Made by a program: the position numbers and the translations under genes. The notes beneath the pieces were generated by a model, which did no database searches, was not told the DNA's origin, and saw only the letters and a list, made by a program, of their open reading frames with translations. Source: Tipula vernalis (lineage: Eukaryota > Arthropoda > Insecta > Diptera > Tipulidae). Taken from it: a stretch of 64,000 nt of DNA. The stretch covers positions 258,487,368-258,551,367 of the forward strand of contig OY282560.1 in NCBI GenBank assembly GCA_958295665.1, written 5' to 3'. Positions 10,910-21,640 of this stretch are shown in pieces (the first letter of the stretch is position 1; each line of letters opens with the position of its first letter).

Positions 10910-11380
10910 AGCAGTAAGTGGTCTTGAATTAACTATTGCCTCTATATTACACAGGAGTGTCGTCATTTCTCGTAGATTAAATTTATGCCATGTGTTGCTT
11001 TGTTTAGATGCTTCTTCACAATTTTGACGGCAGATTCCCAAATACTGCCAAAATGTGAAGTTAACGGAGGGATGTACTGTTGCTAAATAACTGCCAATTT
11101 CTTCTTGAAATTCAATTGACGTATTAAGTCGCTGGATTTCACTGCTCTATTTCCGACCCAACACTGTTAACTCTCTCAATTTCCTGTCTGCTCCGACGAA
11201 ATTGGACCAGTTGTCGCTGTAAGTTTCGGCCGGTAAACCTCGTCTTGCTGTAAATTGTCGTAACGCTGCTATAACCACATCTGCCGTATATCCCGATACA
11301 ACCTCTAAATGAATAGCCTTTATTAATAGGCATACAAATACAGCAACGTATCACTTTAATGTTTTTGCACCTGGTCCTCG
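10910..11380 (-). pseudogene. BEL/Pao integrase core (frameshifted)
   Basis: The listed open frame is a +1 shadow. The neighbouring frame reads KAIHLEVVSGYTADVVIAAL, AETYSDNWSNFVGADR and, further on, PPLTSHFGSIWESAVKIVKK. These are the integrase core blocks including the Asp (SDN) and the Glu (SIWES) of the D,D-35-E triad. NIEAIVNSRPLTA follows near 10950. Several stops interrupt it. Confidence 0.7.
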
Positions 11381-11385
11381 CCTGG

Positions 11386-11826
11386 TTAAAAGTGAAATTG
11401 CTCCCATGAAATCAAGGGCTGTGTTGGTAAATGGCCTGACTGTTGAACTCTGTATTCTGTTAGCTGACCCATGATTTGTTGCGGTGTCTTCTCATTGAAT
11501 CTGGCACATATAACACACTCTCGCACCAATTTCTTCACTAAACTTCTCCCCTTAACTATCCAAAATCTTTGCCTACAAAGAAAAAATATTAGCGAAGCTC
11601 CTGAATGAATATATTTTAAGTGTATATGTCTAATGATTAATTGACTTAATAGGCTCCTATTCGGCAGAATAATGGGGTGTCTCGCATCAAACGGTATACT
11701 CGAGTTTTCTAATCTTCCCAGGACTCGTAGGATATTCTTTTCGTCGAGAAATGGGTTTAGAAATTTAATTATGCATTTTCGCAGAAATTCTCTGGATTGT
11801 TTAAGAATTGTGATTTCTTCACCCAT
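11386..11826 (-). pseudogene. BEL/Pao integrase zinc-binding (H2C2) region
   Basis: This open stretch contains LRVLGRLENSSIPFDARHPI, LIIRHIHLKYIHSG (the two His) and VRECVICARFN (the two Cys), the H2C2 finger ahead of the BEL/Pao integrase. The ILRVLGRL..S block is typical of this family. The frame is open for 146 residues but isolated from the flanking domains by frame changes. Confidence 0.8.
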
Positions 11827-12109
11827 TTCTGTGCTTTGTACCCATTTCTGTGATTTAATATAAATAAAATTCCTCTGCTACCCTTAGTTCTTGAGTCGTT
11901 ATGAAATTAAGTCGCCTTTCATTATCTTTGCCCTTATATCTCTGAACCCGTCGCTGAATATATACCACTACTCGTAATACCTTTGAGTAGCTCCATCATT
12001 TTTTTCTACAAGCGTCGTCAAAAAATGATCTTGAGACGTTATATGGAATGCTGCTAAATTATTTCTCTTAACTTCTTCTTGTATCGCCAAAGTATCTTGT
12101 TTCGCCAGC

Positions 12110-12480
12110 TAACCATTTTCAATCAATTGACTCCGAGATGCACTTCTTAGCAATACGGGTCCATGCCACCAACTATCTAATGTGCACAGCTTTTCAGGTA
12201 GTATACCTCGGCTCGTGACATCTGAAGGATTATCCTTAGATTTTACGTGATCCCACTGCTCTCTGGGACATATACTTAATATGTCACGTGTCCTGTTGCA
12301 TACATACTGCTTCCACCGTCTGGGATGATCGTTAAGTCAAGCAAGCACAATTTAAGAATCCGCCCATACATGTTTGGTGTGCGGAATGTCTTTTATTAAC
12401 TCAGACACTTTTTATAGAAGTTTTGTAGCTAAAACAAAAGCGCAAAGTTCCAGTCGTGGAAGAGAAATGGTTTTAATTGG
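12110..12480 (-). pseudogene. BEL/Pao RNase H region
   Basis: The minus strand reads SLPRLELCAFVLATKLL, then TKHVWADS followed by IVLAWLNDHPRRWKQYV, then EQWDHVKSKDNPSDVTSRG. These blocks define the Pao RNase H domain. Internal stop codons follow KLL and WADS. Confidence 0.7.
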
Positions 12481-12642
12481 GCTCACTTTAGTTTTCGACG
12501 TTACCAGAGATACATTCACTACTCCATCGCTTGACTCGCTTGGGCAGTAGACTGCAGCTGCACATGACTTTTCGCTTGCAGCAAATTCATGTAATTGACT
12601 TCGAAAATTTTCGAACTGTTTAAATTGATATCTGATTGTAAT

Positions 12643-12897
12643 CTATTCTTCTTGTATATTTTTAGGTATCCAATTCAACTTTGTCAACCATAACTGTTGA
12701 AATTGAATTTTTATCAATATAATAGAAGGAGCCAACCATCCGAGTGGTTCATACAATTTAGAAGACTCAGTTAACATGATTCGTTTTGTTATATGATTTG
12801 TATTTAATTCAACAGATTTTAAGGCAAAGAAATCCTTTTCGGGGTACCAATCTAGGCCTAGTATTTTGATAGTCAAAGCGATGTCATCAATTTGCAC
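12643..12897 (-). pseudogene. BEL/Pao post-RT (A17-type) domain
   Basis: It contains ILGLDWYPEKDFF, TKRIMLTESSKLYEPLGWLA and FQQLWLTKLNW. These correspond to the segment after the reverse transcriptase in Pao elements, where the S.(I/L)(F/Y)(D/E)PLGWL motif is diagnostic. Confidence 0.8.
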
Positions 12898-12938
12898 GTA
12901 TTCCTTAAATCGTTGAATTCCTTAACGTTGGAGGACCA

Positions 12939-13205
12939 TTATCGTAATTCAAACCCACCTGATGATAATATTTTGATTACTTTACTCTTCAAATCGTCTA
13001 AACCTTGGGCACTATCTGAGCCAGTGAGCAAATCGTCTACATAAAAGTCGTTTTTGATCGCATTACCAGCTTCTGGGTAGCGTGTTAAATTCTCCTTTGC
13101 AAGCTCTACTAAACATCGCACGGCTAAAAATGGTGCCGATGACGTTCCGTATGTTACAGCTTGAAAATTAAATATTTTAACGGATCTGATGAAATTTCCC
13201 TTCAA
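12939..13205 (-). pseudogene. BEL/Pao reverse transcriptase catalytic block
   Basis: Blocks VTYGTSSAPFLAVRCL and KNDFYVDDLLTGSD are visible. YVDD is the polymerase active-site motif, intact in this copy. The open frame covers only the palm region. Confidence 0.85.
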
Positions 13206-13378
13206 AATATTCGTTGATAGTTCTCCTCTTCGTTTATTTGGATCGCAAAATTATGGGTCCTGAATCGTAAAAGTATCTTCCATAGTGATTGTTGAATGGT
13301 TGGACCAACTAACAAACACATGAAACAAAGTATCGTTCAGTGAAATGCTGGCTGAAGTCTTACACGAACCATCGAAGA

Positions 13379-13648
13379 CTACTCTCTCACTTTCGTAATC
13401 AGACTATCTCGTTTTATCACCGCATGATGTGGCAGATAAAAACTCTTATCATCGTTTACTCTATATTCATCTATCACGCAATCATGCATGTGACCCATTT
13501 GTAAATATTCTTCCATGAATTGTCTATATTCATGATTAAGTTCCATATTGTTTTTCAATTTTTCCCCTAAATTATAAAATCGCCTCTTTGCCACATATGA
13601 AGAATTCCCGAGTTCCACTGCAATGTTCTTAAATGGCATGATAACCAC
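13379..13648 (-). pseudogene. BEL/Pao protease-RT junction
   Basis: LGNSSYVAKRRFYNLGEKLK, YRQFMEEYLQMGHM and YLPHHAVIKRDS match the conserved N-terminal end of the Pao reverse transcriptase (the YLPHH.V block). It precedes the palm block but in another frame. Confidence 0.8.
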
Positions 13649-13814
13649 TAATCGCCCATATTGACCTCGCTTAGTGTGCGTTCTGTAGTCATCCGGATTA
13701 CTACCCAGAAGTTCCTCCTGTTCCCAAAATCACCTTAATAAAGATCAACATTTAGCTCGAGGTTAAGATTAAGGATGGTAGATGTTATTACGCAATATAC
13801 GGTATTTTTCGCAA

Positions 13815-14063
13815 CTAATGATGCCTTACATTTTCTGCCATCCTTGGCAAGCTGAAGAACAAATTCGCTCCTATTATCATGTCAATTTTCCCAGCCTTAT
13901 TAAAATTAGGATCAGCTATTTTCCCATTTGAAGTATCTTTATATTTTGACGATTTGCGTTTGTTTCCGATACTGCCTTCTTGTTTGGATTTGTTCTCAAG
14001 GAATTCATCTGGCTCAGTATGCAGTAGATGACGACGTCCCTGTTTGCATTTAAAACATCTCAT
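13815..14063 (-). pseudogene. BEL/Pao gag zinc knuckle and protease start
   Basis: It begins with CFKCKQGRRHLLHTE, the C-x2-C-x5-H-type zinc knuckle of BEL/Pao gag. After a Lys/Ser-rich linker comes IDMIIGANLFF, resembling the I(D/G)(L/M)IIGAD block of the Pao protease. The linker is shorter than usual, so an internal deletion is likely. Confidence 0.7.
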
Positions 14064-14171
14064 TCGGGGCGTCGGCTAATTCCCTTTTGTGCGCTATATC
14101 TCGGACTTTCTTGTTTTTAGATCATTATGCATTTGTCCGTTGGTGTACACAATAAATAATTGTAATAAAAA

Positions 14172-14241
14172 CTTGAGCTACGACGAGCATCGAACCATCG
14201 ACCTTTATGTACTATGCGCCAACCGTCTGAGCTATCGCTGT
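14172..14241 (-). repeat. tRNA-like sequence (tRNA pseudogene or SINE head)
   Basis: The minus strand carries an A-box-like ATAGCTCAGACGGTTGG and a B-box-like GGTTCGATGCT at tRNA spacing. The acceptor and anticodon stems do not pair fully, so it is not a working tRNA. It could be the pol III promoter of a SINE, but I see no clear body or flanking duplication. Confidence 0.55.
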
Positions 14242-14248
14242 TCATAAT

Positions 14249-14476
14249 GTGAACTCGTTATATGATGGCCATAATCGTCACAATATGAATAGAACAAATA
14301 AAAAAGTAGCGCCAGTTGATGCCAGTTCCAAAGAGTTCATTTCTCACTTACACTATCAGAAATTGAAAAAGAACAAGCTGAAGGACGAGAAAGCAGAACG
14401 AAAAAATAAAAGACAGCTAAAATTTAGCGGAAAAGGAATTACACATACCCTGATTTGGTTCTTTAAATCTAATTAA
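14249..14476 (+). other. Open frame with Lys-rich segment, unrecognised
   Basis: The 75-residue frame has a Lys/Glu-rich stretch (YQKLKKNKLKDEKAERKNKR) that could be a coiled coil or the C-terminus of a pogo/CENP-B-like transposase. No further motif supports that. It has no promoter or splice context that I trust. Confidence 0.25.
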
Positions 14477-14689
14477 TGAAGAAGAATTACAACAAACATA
14501 AAGAATTATATTTTTTTTATATGATTGCTCTAGAAGGTGTAGTATTTTTTTATTGTTAGCATGAATCACTTATTTGAAGTAAAACAAAAATCAACTTTTC
14601 TTATATTCATTGGAATCATACTTGTTTTACATATCCGATAATAGGTTCCATAATTGGCGATAATAGGATTAACCCATATTTGGGGGTAT

Positions 14690-14930
14690 TCGGACAGTTC
14701 CAAGAACAACAATTCACAGAAAAACAAGTAAAATAATTAATAATTAAGCAATTCACGGAAAAGCAATTCTCATAAAAATGCTACATAGAAAAATACTTCT
14801 TGAAAGTACTTTCACGAAATGATTTTTTCCGTAAACTCCGTTTCTGTGAATTTTTTTTTTTTTGTGAATTGTTTTTCAGTGAATTGTTTTTCTGTAAACT
14901 GAGCTAAATTCACAAGATCTTAAGTCAAAT
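14690..14930. repeat. Foldback-like cluster of AATTCACAGAAAAAC motifs
   Basis: AATTCACAGAAAAAC and AATTCACGGAAAAGC occur on the left (14710-14770). Their reverse complements, TGAATTGTTTTTCAG and TGAATTGTTTTTCTG, occur on the right (14865-14900). It looks like a small decayed inverted-repeat element. Confidence 0.45.
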
Positions 14931-15239
14931 GTGCTGAAATCGTCTGGAATCCATAGCATAATGTGCACTTCAAAAGAATTGAGCATACAAAAAAAATTGT
15001 TGATATTCCTGTTAAATGAACTGTGGTTGGGAACTTATTCAACAAGGTGCAAATAATATAAAATGTTCACCCTTAAAAACAGATGTCTTCTTCTGGATGC
15101 TGCTTCTGAACTTCCTACTTGACCACATCGATTCAACTTATGTCTTGAAAACAATCAAGTGATCCAAGCAGAACATTGCGTAATAACCGAATTTTGGCGC
15201 TAGAACCAATTATGGTGATAACAACCCAATCAATAGATT

Positions 15240-15496
15240 AGCAAAATCTTTCAGTAACGCTGAACATCATGGGTTTCAAATGAAAGGGCTTAACGAGTAA
15301 AAAACAGGTCAGTGACGTCATAATAAATACAATATGGCGACTGCCCCAAGATAACGGACCATCTATTTCTCTACAACCTCCTTGACATGGATATCAAATG
15401 AAAGGAGTACTGTATTTGTGCGGGTTCTACCGCAAACGGGATTGGGATTAATGACGTGATCATCATATCCGTCTGTGTCATCACAACAAAGGTCAA
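15240..15496. repeat. Two diverged tandem ~110-120 bp units
   Basis: Motif TCAAATGAAAGG occurs at about 15275 and 15388, each followed at different distance by TGACGTCA/TGACGTGATCA. The palindrome TGACGTCA at 15312 is a CRE-like site, but nothing indicates regulation. Confidence 0.4.
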
Positions 15497-15545
15497 AGTC
15501 GCTGCTTCCAAAGTCAAAGGTCAACGGTCAAAGGTCAAAGGTGCA
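15485..15545 (+). repeat. GGTCAAA direct repeats (AGGTCA half sites)
   Basis: Five to six GGTCAAA/GGTCAACG units lie in direct orientation with about 1 bp spacing, resembling nuclear-receptor DR1 half sites. A simple-sequence origin is at least as likely. No gene starts nearby. Confidence 0.45.
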
Positions 15546-15734
15546 ACCACCCATAGTTTTGCAGGAATGATAAGCCAAAATATGATTGAACACCGGTATT
15601 GTTATCCACCACTTTTGACACAAGCTATTATGAATGAGTTCTTACTCAAAACAGGTTGTGTTAAAAGCAAAAATTTAATGTATAAACAAATAAATAAAAA
15701 ATATAACAAAAGGTTAAAGGTCAAAATGTGTTTT

Positions 15735-16003
15735 ATGGGCTCATTCAGGGGTAAAATTGTATAGAGTGTATACACACATGTAAATCATACATTCAGGGAT
15801 AATGCAATTTTTGGCTACCATTCAGAAGTAAACTCTAATTTTTTTTTTTCCTACATTCAGGAGCAAAACTATTAATAACATAAATGAAAGCGAAAATAAT
15901 TGCATACGTAGAAGGCAAAACGCCTAAAAACCAACATTTCAGGGGTAAAATTGTGTTACACTGCATTTTTGACATACATTTAGACGAAAATAAATGGCAT
16001 ATA
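15735..16003 (+). repeat. CATTCAGGGG-type satellite, left of the Tc1 element
   Basis: Units begin CATTCAGGGGTAAAATTGT or variants (15743, 15790, 15819, 15853, 15937) with irregular 35-90 bp spacing. The same sequence, including GGCAAAACGCCTAAAAA, resumes at 17650 to the right of the transposon. Confidence 0.65.
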
Positions 16004-17648
16004 CTATGTGTTGCATTAATATTTGTGCTCATGAAAAAATTATTTTAATTATGTTTACTATACCATATTATAAAATTCAGTTAATTTTTTAGTTTTTGAA
16101 ATTTTTTTTAGCAATGTAATTAACTATTAAATAGTGTTTTATTTCGTACACAAATTATAAAACAAATTTTAGGATTTACATATAAAAAAATGAATTTACT
16201 CTGTTGCAAAAGTATTTGTGTTACAAATTATTGTTGCAAAAATATTTGTGTTGGGAAAATTTAAAAAAATAATCAACAAATGTGCAATGAAATAACTGTT
16301 TCAGCTTTTGTTTTTTAAAAACACACATTGTAAATTAATTTTACAAGTTTCATTGTGTTGTGAGCATTAAAAATCGTAACAATATGCCAAAAACCCCGCG
16401 AACTGAGCTTTGAAACAATATCTGCAATTGTGGCTGAATATAATTTTGGAATCTCAGCCGAAGAACAGTCGAAAAAGTACAAGTAACCATTAATACCATT
16501 TGGTATCAAATTCAGAAACAGAATATTTACGGAAAGGTGCACAATAATGGGGTATGCCAACGACCAAGAATACAACTGCAATGCTTGCGTCACTCGATGT
16601 ATGCTTACAAATCGACATTTAAATCAGCGAGGTCTTGCCAAAACTTTTAAAATTAATGAAAAGCTCCAAATAAACCATTCCACAATTTCTCGTCGTTTAA
16701 AAGAAGCCAGGGTAAAGGGCTGTACATGGACCAAAAAGTTTTATATTTCAAAACAAAATAAAATAAAACGGCTGTTGTTCGCAAAGCAGTAAATAAACAA
16801 ACCCCCCGAATTTTGGAGAAACGTCCTGTTTACTGATGAATCTTCAGTATCGTTAGACGGATCTTGAGGTCACGAATTGTACTATTCGGAGCCATAAAAG
16901 GTAAACAAACGTTGTTTTTATGCTACACAACGTCAAGGCGGTGGAGGAAACCTTACATATGGTGTCTGGGAAACTCAGCCAAATGAGTTATTTGGAATCG
17001 CTGAATGATGTAGCATTGGTAGCTGGTTCAAAAATGATTGGACTTGACTTGAGTCTTCAGTAGGACAATGCCCCTGCCCATAAAAGTTTTGTCGTGATCA
17101 AGATTTTAAATGATTTGGACCAACAACGCATAAATTGGCCATCGCAGAGCCCGGATTTCAACATAATTGAAAATGTTTGGGCTTATTCGAAATGAAATAT
17201 ACCATACGTTGGACGAAGCAAGCAAGAATTACGGGATGAGATTCTTGAGGTGTGGAGTATAATACCCATAGAATTATTTCTAATTCATTTGAAAGCATTC
17301 CCAGAAAACTAATTGAGGTCATATTAAATAAAGGTGGGCAAACTAAATTTTAAATTTGAATAAAATAAACAAAATGATCAAAATTAGTAATGTTTTTTAT
17401 TAAAACTGCCCCAACATAAATACTTTTGCAACAGAATTTGTAACACAAATACTTTTGCAACTGAGTAAATTCATTTTTTATACGTGAATTCTGAGAATTT
17501 TTTTATAAATTGTGTACCAAATGAAACGTTATTTAATAATTAATTAAACTGCAAAAAAAATTGAAAAAAACAATTAACTTAATTTTATAATTTAGTAAAC
17601 GTAACTAAAATATTTTTTCTTGAGCATAAATTTTAATGCAACACATAG
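16004..17648 (+). mobile_element. Tc1-family transposon with long terminal inverted repeats
   Basis: The ends CTATGTGTTGCA and TGCAACACATAG are flanked by TA on both sides (16002-16003, 17649-17650), the standard Tc1/mariner duplication. Inverted homology continues for roughly 250 bp on each side and includes inner repeats of GTTGCAAAAGTATTTGTGTT (about 16203-16256 and 17415-17465). A broken transposase lies between. The element interrupts the CATTCAGGGG satellite. Confidence 0.88.
16384..17312 (+). pseudogene. Tc1-like DD34E transposase, inactivated
   Basis: Across several frames one reads MPKTPRTEL, RHLNQRGLAKTF and NHSTISRRLKEA (paired-like HTH region), FWRNVLFTDESSVSLDGS (first Asp), DNAPAHKSFVV (second Asp) and WPSQSPDFNIIENVW (catalytic Glu, 34 residues between second Asp and Glu). 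All three catalytic residues persist. However, there is a stop about eight codons after the start, others before DNAPAH and in the C-terminus, and frameshifts. Confidence 0.85.
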
Positions 17649-17745
17649 TACAGGGCAAACGCCTAAAAATCCATATTTCAGAGTCAAAATATACGTAACT
17701 CACAGTGTTGGCATACATTCAGGTGAAAACAAATTACATACAGGG
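17649..17745 (+). repeat. CATTCAGGGG-type satellite, right of the Tc1 element
   Basis: GGGCAAACGCCTAAAAATCC and CATACATTCAGGTGAAAAC continue the satellite found at 15735-16003. Confidence 0.6.
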
Positions 17746-18033
17746 GATACAAAAACGTTTAAAAATCTCAATTTCTCATAGTAGTAGTAGGTAGTAGTTA
17801 TATACTTGTAAATTAAGAAAAAAAAAAATATTGAAAATTTTGCCATGTACGCGGCTAAAGTGAAATAAAATTTCTCATATAAAAATGACACAAGCAAAAA
17901 CGAAAATGAAAATTTCACCGCTGAATTTCACTTTGTAGTAAGCAGTTTAGCTAGCGAAATGGGAGTTTTCGTATTAGAATACAGATATTTCTATTTTATC
18001 TCTAAGCATTTTTCACTTCATTTTTATCTTGTA

Positions 18034-18390
18034 GTGGCCTTGTTCTGGCTATTCCCTGGGAATGGTGGATTGAACAATTTTGACAGTTGGGAATTATTTT
18101 TTCCAAAAGTGTATTCTGGCGTTTGGGAATTTTTGAATGTAGGGAAAAATAATTCCATTTTATGTAAGTTTTGACGTTTATTTTTCCTTAAATTTTTTTT
18201 GGAGAATTAGAAGAAATTGGTTGTTTTGTGTATTTTCATTATTTTATTTACAACGTAATATCGGTAAAGTTTTTGTTTTATATGTATAAAATAAAATTTT
18301 TAAATAATAGCGGCTGCAAAATTTGAAATAGTGTATTTTCCCATTGAAAATTTTTTCCAAATACTCCAGAATACACTTTTGGGATTTGCG
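18034..18390. repeat. MITE-like element with CCAAAAGTGTATTCTGG arms
   Basis: TTCCAAAAGTGTATTCTGG at about 18105 is matched by its reverse complement in CCAGAATACACTTTTGGGA at about 18367. The left part (TGTTCTGGCTATTCCCTGGG onwards) is similar to 48789-48920, so there are two family members. The open frame at 17959-18174 is inside this repeat and is not a gene. Confidence 0.5.
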
Positions 18391-18527
18391 GATAAAAATT
18401 GGGAATTATTCAAGTTTGGAAGTATTTACGAAACTCGTCAAACTAAATTTTCACGTCAGATTTATCTTCCTATTTTTTGGAGGCCAGTGAAAATTTAATT
18501 TCACTTGAACAACGTACTAAGCTTTAG

Positions 18528-18810
18528 ATGTGACGAAATTGTGCATGAGTAATTTGCTCAGAAGTCATGATTCATGAACCATATAAAATCGGACGTGGGA
18601 CGTCGCATGCCACCTTTGCAAATAGTTTGAACATGAAACATTTTGGGCATGATCATATATCTTTTTGATAATTTGTCAAAAGTAAAAATTGTAATTTATA
18701 ACGAGAAACCTTGCGATTAATAAACTAATCATGCTAATTTTTATCATTTATGTCTTTTCAGATGACTCATGAGCAAATTACATCATTCATGAACAATTTC
18801 ATCACATTTA
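18528..18810. repeat. MITE with ~40 bp imperfect inverted ends
   Basis: The left end ATGTGACGAAATTGTGCATG..GTAATTTGCTCA matches the reverse complement of the right end ATGAGCAAATTAC..CATGAACAATTTCATCACAT. A frame at 18750-18962 overlaps the right arm and is not coding. Confidence 0.6.
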
Positions 18811-19833
18811 ATTTTGAACATGTTTATTTTGATTTACGAATCAAGTTGTTTGCTCCAAGTATTTTTCTAATATTCGTCCAATGTGCTACCAAACAAACAT
18901 CTGTTCTTATTCCAACCTTTACCATGGTTTTACCAAACACCCTATTGTTAATTAGTTTGTAAAAATCTTTATCAAATGAATTAAGTGCTTTTTTCTAAGA
19001 TTATTCAAATCTATATATGGTTTTAACCATGCCTTTTGACTAAATTGCAGAACTCTGAATTATTTATGTTGCACGTAAAAAGTTAAAAAGGTTAAAAGTT
19101 AAAAGTTAAAAAATTCTGTTCAGACTTTACAGCCAAAAATGATCCCCACTCAATGCTTCAATTGACTTTAAATATTTTAAACAGATAGATGATGGATTTT
19201 CACATTTATCAAAAACAAAAAAAAATCATCGTTCCCGTTTTTGAGAAAATCTGGTTAGCAGCTTTCTTTTCCACTGCAACCCCTTCCTTATATTCTTGAC
19301 TCGAATGGTCCCAAAAGTCATCACAAAGTGCTTATTACTAAAACCTATTTATGTACAAAATTTCGATCAAAATGGCCAACATTTTTAGAATGGGAGGCAA
19401 AACAAAAATAATAAAAGTACAATATGAAACGAAGGACGGAAGGAAAGAAACAACATTTTTTAATCGATGTTTTAGAGTACTAGTCTTAGAAATGTGGAAC
19501 AAAATTTTTTTCATGATTACAATACTTACCCAATATAACTTTATTATAGTGGGAAAATTAAAAATATAAAATATAAAAATTTTCAAAATATTAAAATTAC
19601 AAGCAATTCTGGCACAATACGCTTTTATCCTTCTCTTCCAACGGTAATGGCTGACTAGAACCGGAACAAAACGAAGATTCTCTCATTCTATTTGTGATGT
19701 TATTTTCCGCTGGAGTATTGCTTCTAACCCGTATTGAAATATCGGTAAATAAATGATGTTATTCTACGTGTTTCAATTGATGGCTTAGCAACAGTTTTAC
19801 CAATCTCTAGTAGAAAAAGTAGATTCACAGAAC
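18811..19833. other. AT-rich intergenic DNA
   Basis: It contains a short AAAGTTAAA microsatellite (19078-19110). Overlapping open frames on both strands at 19338-19586 have no recognised domain. Confidence 0.5.
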
Positions 19834-20082
19834 TCAGGGTTGTTTATAGTATATATATTGTGCGCACTGCGCAGCGAATACGGTAACATCCACAATTTTG
19901 TCCATATTATCTGTTGCTCCCTTTGTCGCATTATAATAATTTATACTCGCCAGTTTATTTTTCATAGCATTCACATTTTTATCAAAATGAAGCATGGGGA
20001 GTAGAGCCACAGCTCTGTTTTTTTTTGGCACGTACGAGCACATTGTTACGTTCTGATGAAAACCAAATTCTGATGACAACAC
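19834..20082 (-). pseudogene. piggyBac-type transposase fragment
   Basis: The frame contains MCSYVPKKNRAVALLPMLHF, INYYNATKGATDNMDK and VFAAQCAQY. YVPKK(N/K)..V.LLS..H and (I/F)(I)..YN.TKGGVD..D are the C-terminal core blocks of piggyBac transposases. The final catalytic Asp region (GGVD..D) reads GATDNMD. About 80 of some 580 residues remain. No TTAA-flanked ends are visible. Confidence 0.75.
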
Positions 20083-20384
20083 TTCATGCTGTCTCGAGGC
20101 CTGGAGCTCTACCGCTGCTTAATTCCATTCCATAACGCGTTGTGCCGGCGTTATCAATGTAAAAAATTATCAACGGTAAGTGTATGATAAATACTTTTGT
20201 ATGGTTATATCAGCCGAGTTACAACTCTTTCAATTTGATTAATCTCTCTAGCATCATTTTATAATTTACCAGTATGTAAATCAGCTTGTAATGGGAAGGT
20301 AGTTTTTATATCACATATCCACCAGACTTGTATCCTATTTAGCTGCTTTAAACCCCCAATGTCATTTAATAATTTCAACATTTT

Positions 20385-20575
20385 TTATTCGTATTCTTCC
20401 TTGTTAATTATTACTATTCTATTGCCTTTGTCCAATTTAGTTACAAATATATTTTGATTATCTTTTACAAATTGAAAAAAAGTCTTTATTTGGGCATGAC
20501 TAAAAACTTTTTCATTAAGAAACCCATTTGGTTTTTCTTCAGAAAATGTATTTTGTTACTCGTAATTTTACACCT
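20385..20575 (-). pseudogene. Penelope-like element reverse transcriptase fragment
   Basis: The minus strand reads FFQFVKDNQNIFVTKLDKGN and RIVIINKEEYE, then a stop, then KMLKLLND. The DKGN..V(I/V)(I/L)(N/D)K..Y block is characteristic of the N-terminal part of Penelope-like reverse transcriptases. Only about 55 residues survive. Confidence 0.6.
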
Positions 20576-20807
20576 TTTTCAGTAGTTATATTAATTAATA
20601 TCATGAAAAATTTTAATGTTTTTAATATATGCATGGATATCCATTTGATGGTAATTTTTTCTGTTGTATTGGAAACTCGAATTTAGGTTACATTCCTCTA
20701 GTATGTTAGTATTAGCAGAGATCAGGATATAATAGAGATAACTCATTCAGTGTAAAATGTAAAAATAAAAATTGGGTTCCCGAATTTCAATACTGGGTTC
20801 CCGAGAC

Positions 20808-21072
20808 CAAAATCTTCTATAATAAAAGTCATGAAACTCTCTTTTACAGACAAATACATTTATTGATTCCACTAGATTTGGCTGTATTAGTTACACTAAC
20901 AATTCAACGTAAATTTGAATTTTTTTTCTTGTTTCTACACCAACACCTTTATACTTAATTAACTAACACATATAAATTTAGTGATGCCAAATATACACCA
21001 ATACACATAGAACCTGATTTTTTTTATTTCATATGTATGGAATTTTCATGACTTTTATTATAGAAGATTTTG
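20808..21072. repeat. MITE with perfect 29 bp terminal inverted repeats
   Basis: Positions 20808-20836 (starting CAAAATCTTCTATAATAAAA) are the exact reverse complement of 21044-21072. The 207 bp centre has no coding capacity. I see no convincing target duplication. Perfect arms point to recent activity or gene conversion. Confidence 0.8.
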
Positions 21073-21640
21073 CCGAGACACACGTATTTGTGTTTTTGTT
21101 GCTTATTTATACTTTCGTTTGCATGTGAATAATTTTTTTCTCTTCCATTTATTTCGTTCTATGTAGTGGTAACTTATTTTATTTTGGTATGGAATGTATA
21201 TAGTAAATTTATTTTGTTATTGTTTTTATAGCTTACGATTTTTAATTTTACATTTTTGGTTTTTAAATCTTTTATGTTAGTACAATACTAACAATTTTTA
21301 ATGCTTTATACTTTTTAGTATTAACGACTGAAATTATGATTTGTTCAGCCAACTGAAAGCCTACTGTGTTAGAAATATTTATTCGACAATCATGCTTCTG
21401 ATTTACGGGCCATACGCAATGATGATGGCATATACCGAGTCCTTGTTAACTTCGAAATCAGGGGTCTAATGCAGCCTCGTACACGAAATAAAGCCACGCT
21501 GGCTCCGATTTGTTATGCGAGTGGTGATCCAAAGCGAATGATGCAACGAACCCTGAAAGTAGTGCCGTAATTTATCGCTTTTTAATGCCAAATTATTATC
21601 ATTATTACTACTAACACCATGTCAAAACATTGACAAACCC
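21073..21640. other. Unrecognised intergenic DNA
   Basis: AT-rich to 21350, then a more balanced block at 21400-21570 (TTACGGGCCATACGCAATGA and onward) that may be a fragment of an unidentified repeat. No protein or RNA family recognised. Confidence 0.4.

Larger units (their letters stand above)
10910..14063 (-). mobile_element. BEL/Pao LTR retrotransposon remnant (gag-pol, no LTRs seen)
   Basis: Reading down the minus strand, the blocks are in the BEL/Pao order: gag zinc knuckle, protease region, reverse transcriptase, Pao-type post-RT domain, RNase H, H2C2 zinc finger and integrase core. Each is in a different frame or broken by stops. No pair of LTRs was recognisable at the edges. An old, immobile copy. 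Confidence 0.85.

Noticed and set aside
14172..14241. Functional tRNA gene
   Set aside because: The A and B boxes are good, but acceptor, anticodon and T stems have several mismatches.
17959..18174. Membrane-like 71-residue frame
   Set aside because: It lies in a MITE that recurs at 48.8 kb, where the frame is not conserved.
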